Source: Acidobacteriota bacterium
Lineage (GTDB): Bacteria; Acidobacteriota; Vicinamibacteria; Vicinamibacterales; UBA2999
DNA: 64,000 bases
Assembly: GCA_947482665.1 (NCBI GenBank)
Contig: CANKJK010000001.1
Span: 186,001-250,000 of the forward strand
Direction of reading: 5' to 3'
The position numbers were made by a program, and so were the translations under genes. Below are positions 41,467 through 52,559 of this stretch, piece after piece. Positions within the stretch are counted from its first letter, which is position 1. Each line of letters begins with the position of its first letter. The notes below the pieces were generated by a model. It was not told the origin of the DNA and searched no databases. It saw only the letters and a program-made list of their open reading frames with translations.

Positions 41467-42392
41467 CGGCGCGGCTCCTCGACGGCCAGAAGCTCTCGGT
41501 CCAGCTGCAGGCTGAGATCCGTCCGGCGGTGGCAGCGTTCACGGCGCGGGTGGGCCAGCCGCCAGGCCTCGCGATCGTGCTTGTGGGCAACGACCCTGCC
41601 TCCGAGGTGTACGTGCGCAACAAGGTGCGGTCGGGTCAGGACGTGGGCTTTCGCGTGGACCTGGAGCGGCTGCCTGCCACGGTGACGCTCACCGAGGTGC
41701 TGGACACGGTGGCCCGCCTGAACGCCGACGATCGCTACGACGGCATCCTCGTGCAGTCTCCGTTGCCGGCGGCATTGGGCCGCGGAGCGGAACAGCGCGT
41801 GTTTGACGCGATTGCCGTCGGGAAGGACGTGGATGGGTTCAGCCCGGAGAGCGTGGGGCTGCTCGTGCAGAACAGGGCGGCCATCGCCGCGGGTACCCCA
41901 TCGGGCGTCATCGAGCTGCTCGAGCGTGAGGGCATTCCCATCGCTGGCCGCCATGCGGTCGTGATTGGCCGCAGCGACATCGTGGGCAAGCCCATGGCGC
42001 TGCTTCTGCTGCACCGCCATGCCACCGTGACGATCTGCCACTCGAAGTCGGTTGACCTCCCGGCGCTGTGCCGGCAGGCGGACATTCTGGTGGCCGCCGT
42101 GGGCCGGGCGGGGTTGGTAACGCCGGACTTCGTCAAGCCGGGCGCCACGGTGATCGACGTCGGCATCAATCGCGTGACGGATCGAGCCGAGGCGGAGCGC
42201 GTCCTGGGGACCGGCCATCCCCGCTTCAAGGTTTTCGAGGAGAAGGGGTCGGTGCTGGTGGGTGACGTCCACCCATCGGTCGCGGAGGTAGCGGGTGCCC
42301 TGACGCCTGTACCTGGTGGCGTGGGGCCGCTGACCATCGCCATGCTGATGCGCAACACGCTGGCGGCAGCTGGGGCGCGGCACCCGGCCTGA
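41463..42392 (+). CDS. folD: Methylene-THF dehydrogenase/cyclohydrolase FolD
   Basis: Interconverts methylene-, methenyl- and formyl-tetrahydrofolate. The 309-residue protein has the catalytic lysine in YVRNKVRSGQDVGF (near 54), QSPLP and KDVDGFSP in the substrate site, the Rossmann motif VVIGRSDIVGKPMALLL, and GDVHPSV and TPVPGGVGPLTIAML near the end. ATG 41463 overlaps the permease stop. Confidence 0.96.
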   Translation: MTARLLDGQKLSVQLQAEIRPAVAAFTARVGQPPGLAIVLVGNDPASEVYVRNKVRSGQDVGFRVDLERLPATVTLTEVLDTVARLNADDRYDGILVQSPLPAALGRGAEQRVFDAIAVGKDVDGFSPESVGLLVQNRAAIAAGTPSGVIELLEREGIPIAGRHAVVIGRSDIVGKPMALLLLHRHATVTICHSKSVDLPALCRQADILVAAVGRAGLVTPDFVKPGATVIDVGINRVTDRAEAERVLGTGHPRFKVFEEKGSVLVGDVHPSVAEVAGALTPVPGGVGPLTIAMLMRNTLAAAGARHPA

Positions 42393-42409
42393 ACGGCGGA
42401 GGAGCACGC

Positions 42410-43027
42410 TTGGCCACGCCGCCGCGACGCATCGCCCTGACGGGCGGGATCGGCACGGGGAAGTCCTTCGTCCTGCGCCATCTGGCACGCTGCGGCGTGC
42501 CCACGCTGGACACCGACGTCGCGGCCCGCGACGCCGTGCGCCCAGGTGAATCGGCCCTGGCCGCGGTGGTGGCGCGCTTCGGGCCCGGGGTCTTGCGAGC
42601 CGACGGCACCCTCGACCGTGCCGGTCTGGGTCATCTGGTCTTTGCCGACGCCGCCGCACGGCGCGACCTTGAGGCCATCCTGCATCCGGTGATCTGGCGC
42701 GCCGTCTTTGAGTGGCTCACGGGGTTGCAGGCCACCGGCGTGGTCGCGGTCCCGCTGCTGTTCGAGACGGGGCAGCAGCAGCAATTCGATCGCGTACTGC
42801 TGACGGATTGCCCCGAGGACCTTGAGGTGGAGCGGGTGATGGCCCGGGATGGACTCGATGAGGTGGCCGTCCGCGCGCGGGTGTCGGCACAGATGCCGGC
42901 CGCCGAACGGCGGCGACTGGCGGACGCGGTGGTCGACACCTCGGGAAGCGAGGAGGACACTGTCCGCCGACTGGAGATGATCTGGAGTGGGTGGGGGCTG
43001 CCTGCGCTGGAACCGCGCGAGCCCTGA
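42410..43027 (+). CDS. coaE: Dephospho-CoA kinase
   Basis: Last step of CoA synthesis. The 205-residue P-loop kinase has ALTGGIGTGKS (residues 10-20), a DTD segment, HPVIW in the CoA-binding part and the LLTDC/RV-x-x-RD region. The start is TTG 42410, supported by GGAGG seven bases upstream and by the family start; no ATG lies nearby. It closes the + strand run that began at pilM. Confidence 0.92.
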   Translation: MATPPRRIALTGGIGTGKSFVLRHLARCGVPTLDTDVAARDAVRPGESALAAVVARFGPGVLRADGTLDRAGLGHLVFADAAARRDLEAILHPVIWRAVFEWLTGLQATGVVAVPLLFETGQQQQFDRVLLTDCPEDLEVERVMARDGLDEVAVRARVSAQMPAAERRRLADAVVDTSGSEEDTVRRLEMIWSGWGLPALEPREP

Positions 43028-43036
43028 AGACAGAAA

Positions 43037-43064
43037 CACCGCGACGGATGGCTCCGCCGCGGTG
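43037..43064. terminator. Hairpin between convergent coaE and cytochrome genes
   Basis: CACCGCG/CGCGGTG plus CGGA/TCCG form an 11-bp stem with one A-C mismatch and a TGGC loop. It lies between two convergent stops and could serve both strands; there is no T-run. Confidence 0.5.
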
Positions 43065-43083
43065 CGATGTGACGCCTAGGCGC

Positions 43084-43497
43084 CTACTTGATTTCGAAAC
43101 CGTCCGCGGTCTTCTCGCGGTGAGCGGTGTGGCACGCCTGGCAGGTTGCGCCCATGTCCTTCATGGCTGCCTGGATACCCTCGCTGCTGGAGAGGCTTGC
43201 GCTCACCAGCAGGTCGGCCGCGCCTTTGGCTCCCGTGTCGGCCAGCTTGACGGCATCAGCCGCGCCCTTGGCGTTCCAGTACTTGACCACGACGGCAAAG
43301 GCGTCCTTTGAGGCCTGGGCCTGCTTCGTGGCCAGTGCAAAATCCTCAGAGGCCCCGGGCTTTGCGAGCGCGCCCATGGCGGCGCCGAGATCCTTCATGG
43401 CCTTCTGGAAGTCGGCCGGTGGCTTTTCCGCGGCGCGGGTGGCGACGGTCAAGCTGGCGACCAGCAGACAGGTAAGTGCGAGAGACAGCCGACGCAT
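43084..43497 (-). CDS. Periplasmic cytochrome c'-like protein
   Basis: A 136-residue exported protein with a signal peptide (about 1-22, ending TRAAE), a four-helix-type body and a single C-terminal heme motif CQACH followed by TAHREK. The late CxxCH and helical body fit the cytochrome c' (prime) family, proteins that bind NO or CO. ATG 43497 has GAGGAGG at ideal spacing; an ATG-like start seven codons upstream does not. Its role is not clear from context. Confidence 0.85.
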   Translation of the reverse strand: MRRLSLALTCLLVASLTVATRAAEKPPADFQKAMKDLGAAMGALAKPGASEDFALATKQAQASKDAFAVVVKYWNAKGAADAVKLADTGAKGAADLLVSASLSSSEGIQAAMKDMGATCQACHTAHREKTADGFEIK

Positions 43498-43568
43498 GTA
43501 AGTCCTCCTCAGGCGCACGTTCCGAGTGCGCGTGGTGCAAAGTAAAACAGAATTCCGACAGAGTAGCC

Positions 43569-43591
43569 AAGAAAAAGGTTACGGCCAACCT
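43569..43591 (-). terminator. Intrinsic terminator after lapB
   Basis: On the minus strand AGGTT and AACCT close a six-base loop and are followed by TTTTTCTT. The stem is short (5 bp), but the T-run is good. It ends the kdsB-pyrG-kdsA-kdsD-lapB operon before the cytochrome gene. Confidence 0.6.
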
Positions 43592-43623
43592 GAAAGATCC
43601 CGCAGGGTGGGGAGAACTTCACG

Positions 43624-44841
43624 CTATTCAGAGAACGCCCCCCCGGTTGGGGCAACGCGCTCTTCAATGAAGGTATTCCACTCGTGGCACTGGGGGCACT
43701 GCCACAGGAGCTCCGTCGCCCGGTAGCGACACCTGGTGCATACATGAGGATCGAGGTAGAACACGGCCTCTCTCGCCAGCGTGACATACCGGGCCACCAG
43801 AGAAGGCTCGAAGGCCAACGCGGCCAGGGCTTGCCAGATCGCCTGATGCACGCTCATCCCATGGGGGTGATGGGGCAGTGCGTCGAGCAGGCCGTCGAGC
43901 GCCTCGGCTGCGTGGCCTGCCGAGAGGTCGTGGCGCGCGAGCGCCAGACGGGCCCTCCAGTCTTCGGGGTGTTCGGCGGCGAGTGTGCGGCACAGTGCGC
44001 GGAAGCGCTCAGGGCGCCCCTGTTCCCGGTAGGCGTGCTCAAGGCGATCGAATGCGAGATGGGCACGGTCAGGGACCGCCTTCACGAGTGTTTCCCACGC
44101 AGCGACCGCGCCGGCGAGATCGCCGTGCCTGAGGCGCACGTCGCCCAGGTTGAGATGGGCGGGCGCGGTTCGGGCGTCTGTATCCAGTGCGCGCTGGAAG
44201 GCCCGGGTGGCTTCGGCATCCCCACCGGCCTTGAGGTGAGCGGCGCCGATCTCATTCTGAAGGAAGGCCAGGATTTCGAGATTCGCTGGCCGGGCCGCCC
44301 CGTCAATCTGCGCGATCTGGCGACGCGCCGTTGTGGCCTCTTCCCACTGGTGTTGGTCCTCGTGGAGCTTCTGCAGATTGACCAGGGCGTGGCGGTTGGC
44401 CGGGTCGAGCGTGAGCACCTCGCGGAAGGCCTCGACGGCCCGGTCGACGAAGCCGCCGCGGCGAAAGTCGAGGCCGAGGCAGAGCAGCACGTAGGCGTGC
44501 TCAATGGGCCGCAGGCCGGGATGCTGGAGCAGCCCCTGGTGCGTATTGATGGCTCGCGTGACCTGTCCCTTTTCGCGGAAGAGGTTGCCCAGAATCATCT
44601 GGAGTTCAAGGGCGTCGGGCTCTGTGGATGCGGCCTGCGTGAGTTCCTCGATGGCGTCGTCGATCCGGCCTGCCACCAGGAAGTTCAGCCCCAGCATGTA
44701 GTGCGGCGTGTCGCGGAGCCGGCGGCGGTCCAGCCAGCGGCCGTCCCTGAGCTTGTAGCGTTCCCAGGCCTTTCCGCTCAGGATGCCCATCAGCAGGGCG
44801 AGGAGCGTGGCCAGCAGCCAGAGCTGCGGGGTGAGCTGCAC
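43624..44841 (-). CDS. lapB: LapB-like TPR protein with rubredoxin-type zinc domain
   Basis: In E. coli LapB (YciM) tunes LPS synthesis by controlling LpxC turnover. The 405-residue protein has the same plan: an N-terminal membrane helix (about 6-22), then TPR repeats (about 48-330), then a four-cysteine knuckle (Cys368, 371, 382, 385). GTG 44841 starts five bases after the kdsD end, so it sits in an operon for KDO synthesis, which fits an LPS role. The LpxC partner is outside the window. Confidence 0.88.
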   Translation of the reverse strand: MQLTPQLWLLATLLALLMGILSGKAWERYKLRDGRWLDRRRLRDTPHYMLGLNFLVAGRIDDAIEELTQAASTEPDALELQMILGNLFREKGQVTRAINTHQGLLQHPGLRPIEHAYVLLCLGLDFRRGGFVDRAVEAFREVLTLDPANRHALVNLQKLHEDQHQWEEATTARRQIAQIDGAARPANLEILAFLQNEIGAAHLKAGGDAEATRAFQRALDTDARTAPAHLNLGDVRLRHGDLAGAVAAWETLVKAVPDRAHLAFDRLEHAYREQGRPERFRALCRTLAAEHPEDWRARLALARHDLSAGHAAEALDGLLDALPHHPHGMSVHQAIWQALAALAFEPSLVARYVTLAREAVFYLDPHVCTRCRYRATELLWQCPQCHEWNTFIEERVAPTGGAFSE

Positions 44842-44845
44842 GGGC

Positions 44846-45823
44846 TTACAGGAGGGCCGTGCCCCAGAGGTCGTGCAGATGCAGCACGCCCTCGGGACGG
44901 CCGGTCTCGTTCACGACGACCAGCGCCGTGATCTTGCGAGTGCCGCGATCAAAGGACTTCAGCGCGTCCCCTGCCAGCATGTCTCGTCGGACGACGACGG
45001 GCGAGGGGGACATGATGTCGCGCGCCGTCCTGGTGAGCAGGTCCGGTGTCGTGCCCATGTGCCGGCGGAGATCGCCATCGGTGATGACGCCGAGGAGCTG
45101 TCCATCGGCGTCCACGACAGAGGTCATGCCCAGACCCTTCCGTGAGATTTCGTAGACGATCTCCGGCATCGTCGTGGCTGGGCTCACCCGCGGAAACGCG
45201 TCTCCGGTGTGCATCAACTCGTCGACGCGCTTGAACTGCCTGCCGAGCTTGCCGCCGGGGTGCAGCGACGCAAAGTCCTCCACGCGGAAGCCCTTGGCCT
45301 GGAGCACGGTCATCGCGAGTGCGTCGCCCATGGCGAGCGCGGCCGTCGTACTGGCGGTCGGAGCGAGCCCGAGCGGACACGCTTCCGTCGAGACACCACA
45401 GTCGAGGACGGCGGCGGCCGCGCGACCGAGCGTGGACCCGGGCGTGCCGGTGAGCGCAACGAGGGCCGCGCCGAGCCGCCGGATGGTCTGCAGGAGCCGG
45501 AGGAGTTCGTCCGTCTCGCCGCTATGGGAGAGCGCGATGACGACGTCGTCGGGCTGGATCGCGCCAAGGTCGCCATGGATGGCTTCCGCCGGATGCAGGA
45601 AGAACGCCGCGGTTCCGGTACCTGTCAGCGTCGCCGCGAGCTTGCGGCTGATGATGCCGGACTTGCCCATGCCGGTGACGATGACCCGGCCGCGACATTC
45701 CGTGACGAGGCGGACGGCGTCGTCAAAGGCTGGGCCCAGCCTGGCGACCAGCGCCGCAATGGCGGCGGCCTCCGTCTCCAGCACGCTCCGTGCGAGTGCG
45801 CGTCCGCTGAGGGGCTCCGTCAT
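44846..45823 (-). CDS. kdsD: Arabinose 5-phosphate isomerase
   Basis: Converts ribulose 5-phosphate to arabinose 5-phosphate, the first KDO precursor. The 325-residue protein has a SIS domain (about 35-175, with TGMGKSGIISRKLAATL and HPAEAIHGDLG, ALSHSGETDELL) and two CBS domains (about 205-325). ATG 45823 overlaps the kdsA stop (ATGA). Family length is typical. Confidence 0.95.
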   Translation of the reverse strand: MTEPLSGRALARSVLETEAAAIAALVARLGPAFDDAVRLVTECRGRVIVTGMGKSGIISRKLAATLTGTGTAAFFLHPAEAIHGDLGAIQPDDVVIALSHSGETDELLRLLQTIRRLGAALVALTGTPGSTLGRAAAAVLDCGVSTEACPLGLAPTASTTAALAMGDALAMTVLQAKGFRVEDFASLHPGGKLGRQFKRVDELMHTGDAFPRVSPATTMPEIVYEISRKGLGMTSVVDADGQLLGVITDGDLRRHMGTTPDLLTRTARDIMSPSPVVVRRDMLAGDALKSFDRGTRKITALVVVNETGRPEGVLHLHDLWGTALL

Positions 45824-46668
45824 CCGCGCACCTCCGGAGGCGGCGGGCAGGGCGGCACGCGGTGCAGCGCCACGAGGCGTTCCATCAGCGGCCCCAGGCA
45901 GTCGAGGCGCAGCGCGTTCGCGGCATCGCTTTTCGCACGGCGTGGATCGTCGTGCACTTCCATGAAGACGCCGTCGACGCCGGCGGCGACGCCGGCTGAG
46001 GCCAGGGGCTCGATGTATTCCGCGAGGCCGTTCGTCACGCCGTCGCCGGCTCCGGGCAGTTGCAGGCTGTGCGTGACGTCGAAGATGACGGGATAACCCA
46101 GGGCACGCATCATCGGGAAGGCCCGCATGTCCACCACCAGGTTGTTGTAGCCGAACGTCACACCGCGTTCCGTGAGCGTGACGTGGTGATTGCCCGTGGA
46201 GGTGACCTTGGCGATGACATGCCGCATGTCGCCCGGCGCGAGGAACTGGCCCTTCTTGACGTTGACCATCTTGCCGGTCGCCCCGGCGGCCAGCAGCAGG
46301 TCCGTCTGCCTGGAGAGGAAGGCGGGGATCTGGAGGATGTCGACCACTTCGGCTGTCGGTGCCGCCTGGGCGGGCTCGTGGATGTCCGTCAGGATGGGCA
46401 GGCCGCTTCGTTCGCGCACCTCGGCCAGCACCCGCAGACCCTCGGCCAGGCCTGGACCGCGGAATGATGTAACAGACGTGCGATTGGCCTTGTCGAACGA
46501 GGCCTTGAAGACCACTGGGACGCCGATCCGGCTGGCAATGTCGCGGATGGCGAGCGCCATGTTCACCGCATGTTCGCGGCTTTCAATTACGCAGGGGCCG
46601 ACGATGAAGGGGAGGGATCCGTCCCCAAAGGTCACTGGTCCGGCAGAGACGGGATGCACGGCCGCCAT
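45820..46668 (-). CDS. kdsA: KDO-8-phosphate synthase, metal-type
   Basis: Condenses PEP with arabinose 5-phosphate. The 282-residue protein has IVGPCVIES with Cys26, the metal-binding cysteine found in class II (metal-dependent) enzymes; metal-free E. coli KdsA has Asn there. FKASFDKANRTS, DIHEP, NVKKGQFLAPGDM and FMEVHDDP also fit. I list ATG 46668, but a TATAAT box overlaps this ATG, and a GTG at 46659 lies seven bases after it. The in vivo start could be that GTG. Confidence 0.94.
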   Translation of the reverse strand: MAAVHPVSAGPVTFGDGSLPFIVGPCVIESREHAVNMALAIRDIASRIGVPVVFKASFDKANRTSVTSFRGPGLAEGLRVLAEVRERSGLPILTDIHEPAQAAPTAEVVDILQIPAFLSRQTDLLLAAGATGKMVNVKKGQFLAPGDMRHVIAKVTSTGNHHVTLTERGVTFGYNNLVVDMRAFPMMRALGYPVIFDVTHSLQLPGAGDGVTNGLAEYIEPLASAGVAAGVDGVFMEVHDDPRRAKSDAANALRLDCLGPLMERLVALHRVPPCPPPPEVRG

Positions 46669-46672
46669 TATA
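46667..46672 (-). promoter_or_regulatory. -10 box overlapping the kdsA start (candidate leaderless)
   Basis: TATAAT on the minus strand includes the first two bases of the kdsA ATG and ends seven bases before an in-frame GTG (46657-46659). No Shine-Dalgarno serves either start. Confidence 0.35.
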
Positions 46673-46688
46673 AGTGGCGGCCGTGCGT

Positions 46689-49165
<2,477 letters not shown>

Positions 49166-49173
49166 TGGCCGGA

Positions 49174-49202
49174 TCGCAATGTCGGATCGGCGGCAGTATG
49201 AT
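49174..49202 (+). promoter_or_regulatory. Promoter of the PilP/GspC-like gene (candidate leaderless)
   Basis: TCGCAA (49174-49179) and TATGAT (49197-49202) are 17 bases apart. The -10 ends six bases before the ATG at 49209, with no Shine-Dalgarno in between. Confidence 0.45.
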
Positions 49203-49208
49203 GGCGCC

Positions 49209-49763
49209 ATGTTGCCGACGAACTGGAAGGGAACGGTCGTCTGGTCGGGCACGACGGCGCTGGCCACCTGGCTGGCCTCCGCCGCACCCGTGGTCGCCCC
49301 TCGTGTGGCGTCGGGGCCTGTCGCAGGTCACCTCGAGGCCTCAACGCATCGCGCCGTCGTGACGCGGGTGCAGGACTTGAGCGAGGAGGCGGCCCGCCTC
49401 TCGCGGCGCATCAGCGGGCAGGATGGCTATACCGAACCATCCCGCGACCCGTTTCGCTTCCGGCCGGCGCCGGTGCCCGCGCCGGCGCGTCCAGTGGCGG
49501 TCCTGGCGCCTCCGCCCGTGGCCGCTGCCGTGGCCCCGCCCGCGGTGCAGCCCCCGCCGTTCGTGCTGTCAGGGATCGCGGAGGACCGCCAGGGTGATGT
49601 CGTCATTCGCACCGCGGTGATCGCCGGGAGCGGCGACCTCTGGCTGGTCAAGGCGGGGGAGAAAATCGAGGGGAAGTTCGAGGTAACGGCAGTGGATGCC
49701 GACGCGGTGGAACTGATCCGCGCCGACACCGGCACTGCCCTCCGATTGATGTTTAGACCCTGA
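49209..49763 (+). CDS. Exported PilP/GspC-like protein, orphan
   Basis: A 184-residue protein with a hydrophobic N-terminus (about 10-32), then a proline-rich linker with SRDPFRFRPAP (the RDPF pattern also seen in PilP). A C-terminal beta domain (about 115-184, FVLSGIAEDRQGDVVI, LWLVKAGEKIEGKFEV, LRLMF) resembles the HR/SH3-like domain of PilP and GspC. No secretion genes adjoin it. Its stop overlaps the convergent serA by 11 bases. The assignment is by pattern, not by a confirmed family. Confidence 0.65.
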   Translation: MLPTNWKGTVVWSGTTALATWLASAAPVVAPRVASGPVAGHLEASTHRAVVTRVQDLSEEAARLSRRISGQDGYTEPSRDPFRFRPAPVPAPARPVAVLAPPPVAAAVAPPAVQPPPFVLSGIAEDRQGDVVIRTAVIAGSGDLWLVKAGEKIEGKFEVTAVDADAVELIRADTGTALRLMFRP

Positions 49764-51330
49764 CGAGGCGCGCGTCCCGCACCGCCGGGAGCGCCCGCAG
49801 TTCCGCCAGCACCGATTCGCCGACGGGCTTCGTCTCGTCGATGCTGACCACACCCACCGCTTCACTTCCGCTCCGGCCGAGCGCGAAGGTCCCGATGTTG
49901 ATGCCCTGGCGGCCGAGGACTGTGCCGACTTCGCCGATGACGCCCGGCTGATCGGAATTGGCCAGCACGATGAGCGAGCCTTCGAGGGCCGCGTCCACCG
50001 GCACGCCGTTGACCTGGACGAGTCGCGGCGCGGCCTTGTCGAACACGGCGCCCTCCACCCAGTGCTCACCTTTACTGGTGGTCAGCTTCACGGAAATCAG
50101 GCGCGTGTAGTTGCGCGGACGCGAGCTCTGGGACTCAATGATCTCGATCCCGCGCTCCTGCGCCACAGCCTTGGCGTTTACTGCGCTCACGCTGGTCGAC
50201 AGAATGGGCCGGAACAGGCCCACGAGGACGGCGCTGACGATGAGGTCCGTCTTCCCGCTGGCCAGTTCGCCGTAGTAGCGGACACCCAGCGACTCAATCC
50301 GGTCCGTGGTCATCTGCCCGAGGAACGCGCCGAGCCGCTCCGCCAGGATGATGAAGGGCGCCATCCGGGCGTATTCCTCTGGTGAGACCGAGGGGAAATT
50401 GACCGCGTTGCGGATGATGCCGTCGCGGAGGCAATCCCGGAGGGCCGTTGTCGTTTCGATGCCGACCAGCTCCTGGGCCTCGCGCGTGGACGCGGCGACG
50501 TGCGGGGAGGCGACGACCTGCGGCAGCATCTGCAGGCGCTGATCGACGGTGGGCTCCTTCGCAAAGACGTCGAGCGCGGCGCCGGCGACCTGACCAGCCT
50601 CGATGGCATCGGCCAGCGCGCCTTCGTCGATGAGGTCGCCGCGGGCCGTGTTGATGATGCGGATGCCCTTCTTGGCCTTGGCCAGCCGCTCCGCATTGAC
50701 GAGATTCTTCGTCGACGCGTTGGAAGGCATATGGAGCGAGATGTAGTCAGCCCGCGCGAAGAGCTCGTCGAGCGTGACCAACTCGACGCCGAGGTCTTCG
50801 GCGACCTGGGCGGAGATGAACGGGTCGTGCGCGATGACGCGCATCCCGAACGGCGCGACGCGGCGCGCGACCTCCTGGCCGATTCGGCCGAGGCCGGCGA
50901 GTCCGAGGACCTTGTCCCGGATTTCCTCGCCCATGAACTTCTTCTTCTCCCACTTGCCCTGCTTCATCGCGGCGTCGGCGCCGGGGAGGTGTCGGGCGAG
51001 GCAAAGAATTTGACCAACCGCCAGTTCCGCAACGCTGATGCTGTTGGCACCGGGCGCGTTCATGACGACGATGCCGCGCGCACTGGCGGCCTTGACGTCC
51101 ACGTTGTCCACGCCAGTTCCTGCGCGTGCAATGACGCGGAGTTTCGGCGCGGCTTCAATCAGTTCCGCCGTGACCTTGGTCGCGCTGCGCACCATGATCG
51201 CGTCGGCATCGGCGAGGTCGGCCTTGAGCTGTTCAACAGGGCGACCCGGTGTGGCATCTACAGTCCAGCCCTCCGCGCGGAGCAGGTCCGCGGCGGATGC
51301 CGGAAGATCATCAGCAATAACGATTTTCAT
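49753..51330 (-). CDS. serA: D-3-phosphoglycerate dehydrogenase, long form
   Basis: First step of serine synthesis. The 525-residue protein has the Rossmann loop GLAGLGRIGQEVA (about 146-158), catalytic Arg in NTARGDLIDEGAL, Glu in FAKEPT and His in ASPHVAAST. An intervening domain (about 320-450) and a C-terminal ACT domain (SIDETKPVGE end) mark the long, mycobacterial-like form, often serine-inhibited. ATG 51330 opens divergently from mdh across a 218-base regulatory gap. Confidence 0.96.
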   Translation of the reverse strand: MKIVIADDLPASAADLLRAEGWTVDATPGRPVEQLKADLADADAIMVRSATKVTAELIEAAPKLRVIARAGTGVDNVDVKAASARGIVVMNAPGANSISVAELAVGQILCLARHLPGADAAMKQGKWEKKKFMGEEIRDKVLGLAGLGRIGQEVARRVAPFGMRVIAHDPFISAQVAEDLGVELVTLDELFARADYISLHMPSNASTKNLVNAERLAKAKKGIRIINTARGDLIDEGALADAIEAGQVAGAALDVFAKEPTVDQRLQMLPQVVASPHVAASTREAQELVGIETTTALRDCLRDGIIRNAVNFPSVSPEEYARMAPFIILAERLGAFLGQMTTDRIESLGVRYYGELASGKTDLIVSAVLVGLFRPILSTSVSAVNAKAVAQERGIEIIESQSSRPRNYTRLISVKLTTSKGEHWVEGAVFDKAAPRLVQVNGVPVDAALEGSLIVLANSDQPGVIGEVGTVLGRQGINIGTFALGRSGSEAVGVVSIDETKPVGESVLAELRALPAVRDARLVRV

Positions 51331-51373
51331 TGGCAGGATCGTGATCTCAGACGTGATGGGTTAACGACAAAAC

Positions 51374-51379
51374 AGTATA
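51374..51379 (-). promoter_or_regulatory. Candidate serA -10 box
   Basis: TATACT on the minus strand, about 44 bases before the serA ATG. No convincing -35 accompanies it, but the region is markedly AT-richer than the genes around it. Confidence 0.35.
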
Positions 51380-51403
51380 AACTTTCTCGGGCTCCTCGCC
51401 GTC

Positions 51404-51418
51404 GCACCATCGTGGTGC
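51404..51418. promoter_or_regulatory. Inverted repeat between serA and mdh
   Basis: GCACCA-N3-TGGTGC is a perfect 15-base dyad in the divergent gap, 25-40 bases upstream of the serA -10 candidate. It could be an operator or a hairpin. A second dyad, CACAG-N3-CTGTG, lies at 51487-51499 closer to mdh. Confidence 0.4.
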
Positions 51419-51548
51419 AAACCGCTAAATGGTTCGACTTCGCGAGGAAAATCCTGCACGCTTGGGGTCATTTCAACAGGCTTTTCCACAGATTCTGTGA
51501 ACGCGGTGTGTTCGTCAGCGGGGCGAGTCCCCTAAGGGATAGAACGGC

Positions 51549-52475
51549 ATGAATCGCAAAGTGACGGTAGTGGGTGGCGCCGGCAATGTCGGCGCGACGG
51601 TAGCTCGTTCAATCGCGGAGAGAGAGCTGGCCGATGTCGTGATCATCGACATCGCGGACCAGAAGGCCGCCGGCGTAGCCCTCGACATGTATGAATCGCA
51701 GCCGATTCTCGGCTCGGATGCCCGGATCATTGGCGGAGCGGACTGGAGCGCGGCCGAGGGCTCTGACGTCGTCGTCATTACCTCGGGCAAGCCCCGGAAG
51801 CCCGGCATGAGCCGCGACGACCTCGTGAAGGACAACTTCGCGATCATGCAGAGCATTGCGCCAAACCTGGTGAAGTACACGCCGAACGCGGTGATTATCC
51901 CCGTGGCGAATCCGCTCGATGCGATGTCGCAGGCCCTCTTCAAGCTCACCAAGTTCCCGCGCGAGCGCATCCTGGGCATGGCCGGTGTGCTCGACTCCGC
52001 CCGCATGAGCACGTTCGTGGCGATGGAACTGGGCGTATCGGTGGAGAACATCCACTCGTTCGTGCTCGGTGGCCACGGCGACACGATGGTGCCGCTTCCG
52101 CGTTATTCCACCTGCGCCGGCATTCCGATCACGGAGCTGCTGTCGAAGGAAAAAATTGACGCGATCTGCAAGCGCACGGCCGATGGCGGCGCTGAGATCA
52201 CAAAACTGGTCGGCACCAGTGCCTGGTATGCGCCCGGTACTGCGGCGGCCATCATGGTTGAGGCCGTGCTGAAGGACAAGAAGCAGGTGCTTCCGTGCTC
52301 CGTCTACCTGACCGGTGAGTACGGCATCAACGATCTGTTCGTGGGGGTTCCCGTGAAGATCGGTGCCCGCGGGTGCGAGCAGATCATCGAAATCAAGCTG
52401 ACGGCGGAAGAGAACGCGGCGCTGCAGAAATCGGCCGGCGCCGTGCGCGAGCTCGTCGACGTCATCGGTATGTAA
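51549..52475 (+). CDS. mdh: Malate dehydrogenase
   Basis: Oxidises malate to oxaloacetate with NAD in the TCA cycle. The 308-residue protein is of the LDH-like MDH type. It has [13 protein letters not shown] (6-18), [13 protein letters not shown], the substrate arginine in [13 protein letters not shown] (malate rather than lactate specificity), NPLDAM, and the catalytic histidine in [13 protein letters not shown] 51549; the leader is 218 bases from serA with only a weak GGGA ribosome site. Confidence 0.95.
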   Translation: MNRKVTVVGGAGNVGATVARSIAERELADVVIIDIADQKAAGVALDMYESQPILGSDARIIGGADWSAAEGSDVVVITSGKPRKPGMSRDDLVKDNFAIMQSIAPNLVKYTPNAVIIPVANPLDAMSQALFKLTKFPRERILGMAGVLDSARMSTFVAMELGVSVENIHSFVLGGHGDTMVPLPRYSTCAGIPITELLSKEKIDAICKRTADGGAEITKLVGTSAWYAPGTAAAIMVEAVLKDKKQVLPCSVYLTGEYGINDLFVGVPVKIGARGCEQIIEIKLTAEENAALQKSAGAVRELVDVIGM

Positions 52476-52492
52476 GGGCGAGGTGTGGGGTG

Positions 52493-52524
52493 GCGGACCG
52501 GCCGGGGGTTCCCGGCCGGTCCGC
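52493..52524. terminator. Strong hairpin between mdh and sdhB
   Basis: Two 13-base GC-rich arms (52493-52505 and 52512-52524) pair perfectly around a six-base loop, extendable to a GGTT tetraloop. It lies between convergent stops and could stop both transcripts; there is no T-run on either side. Confidence 0.7.
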
Positions 52525-52559
52525 ACGTCCCGCCGTGCGGAGGGGAAGGCCGTGAGCCT

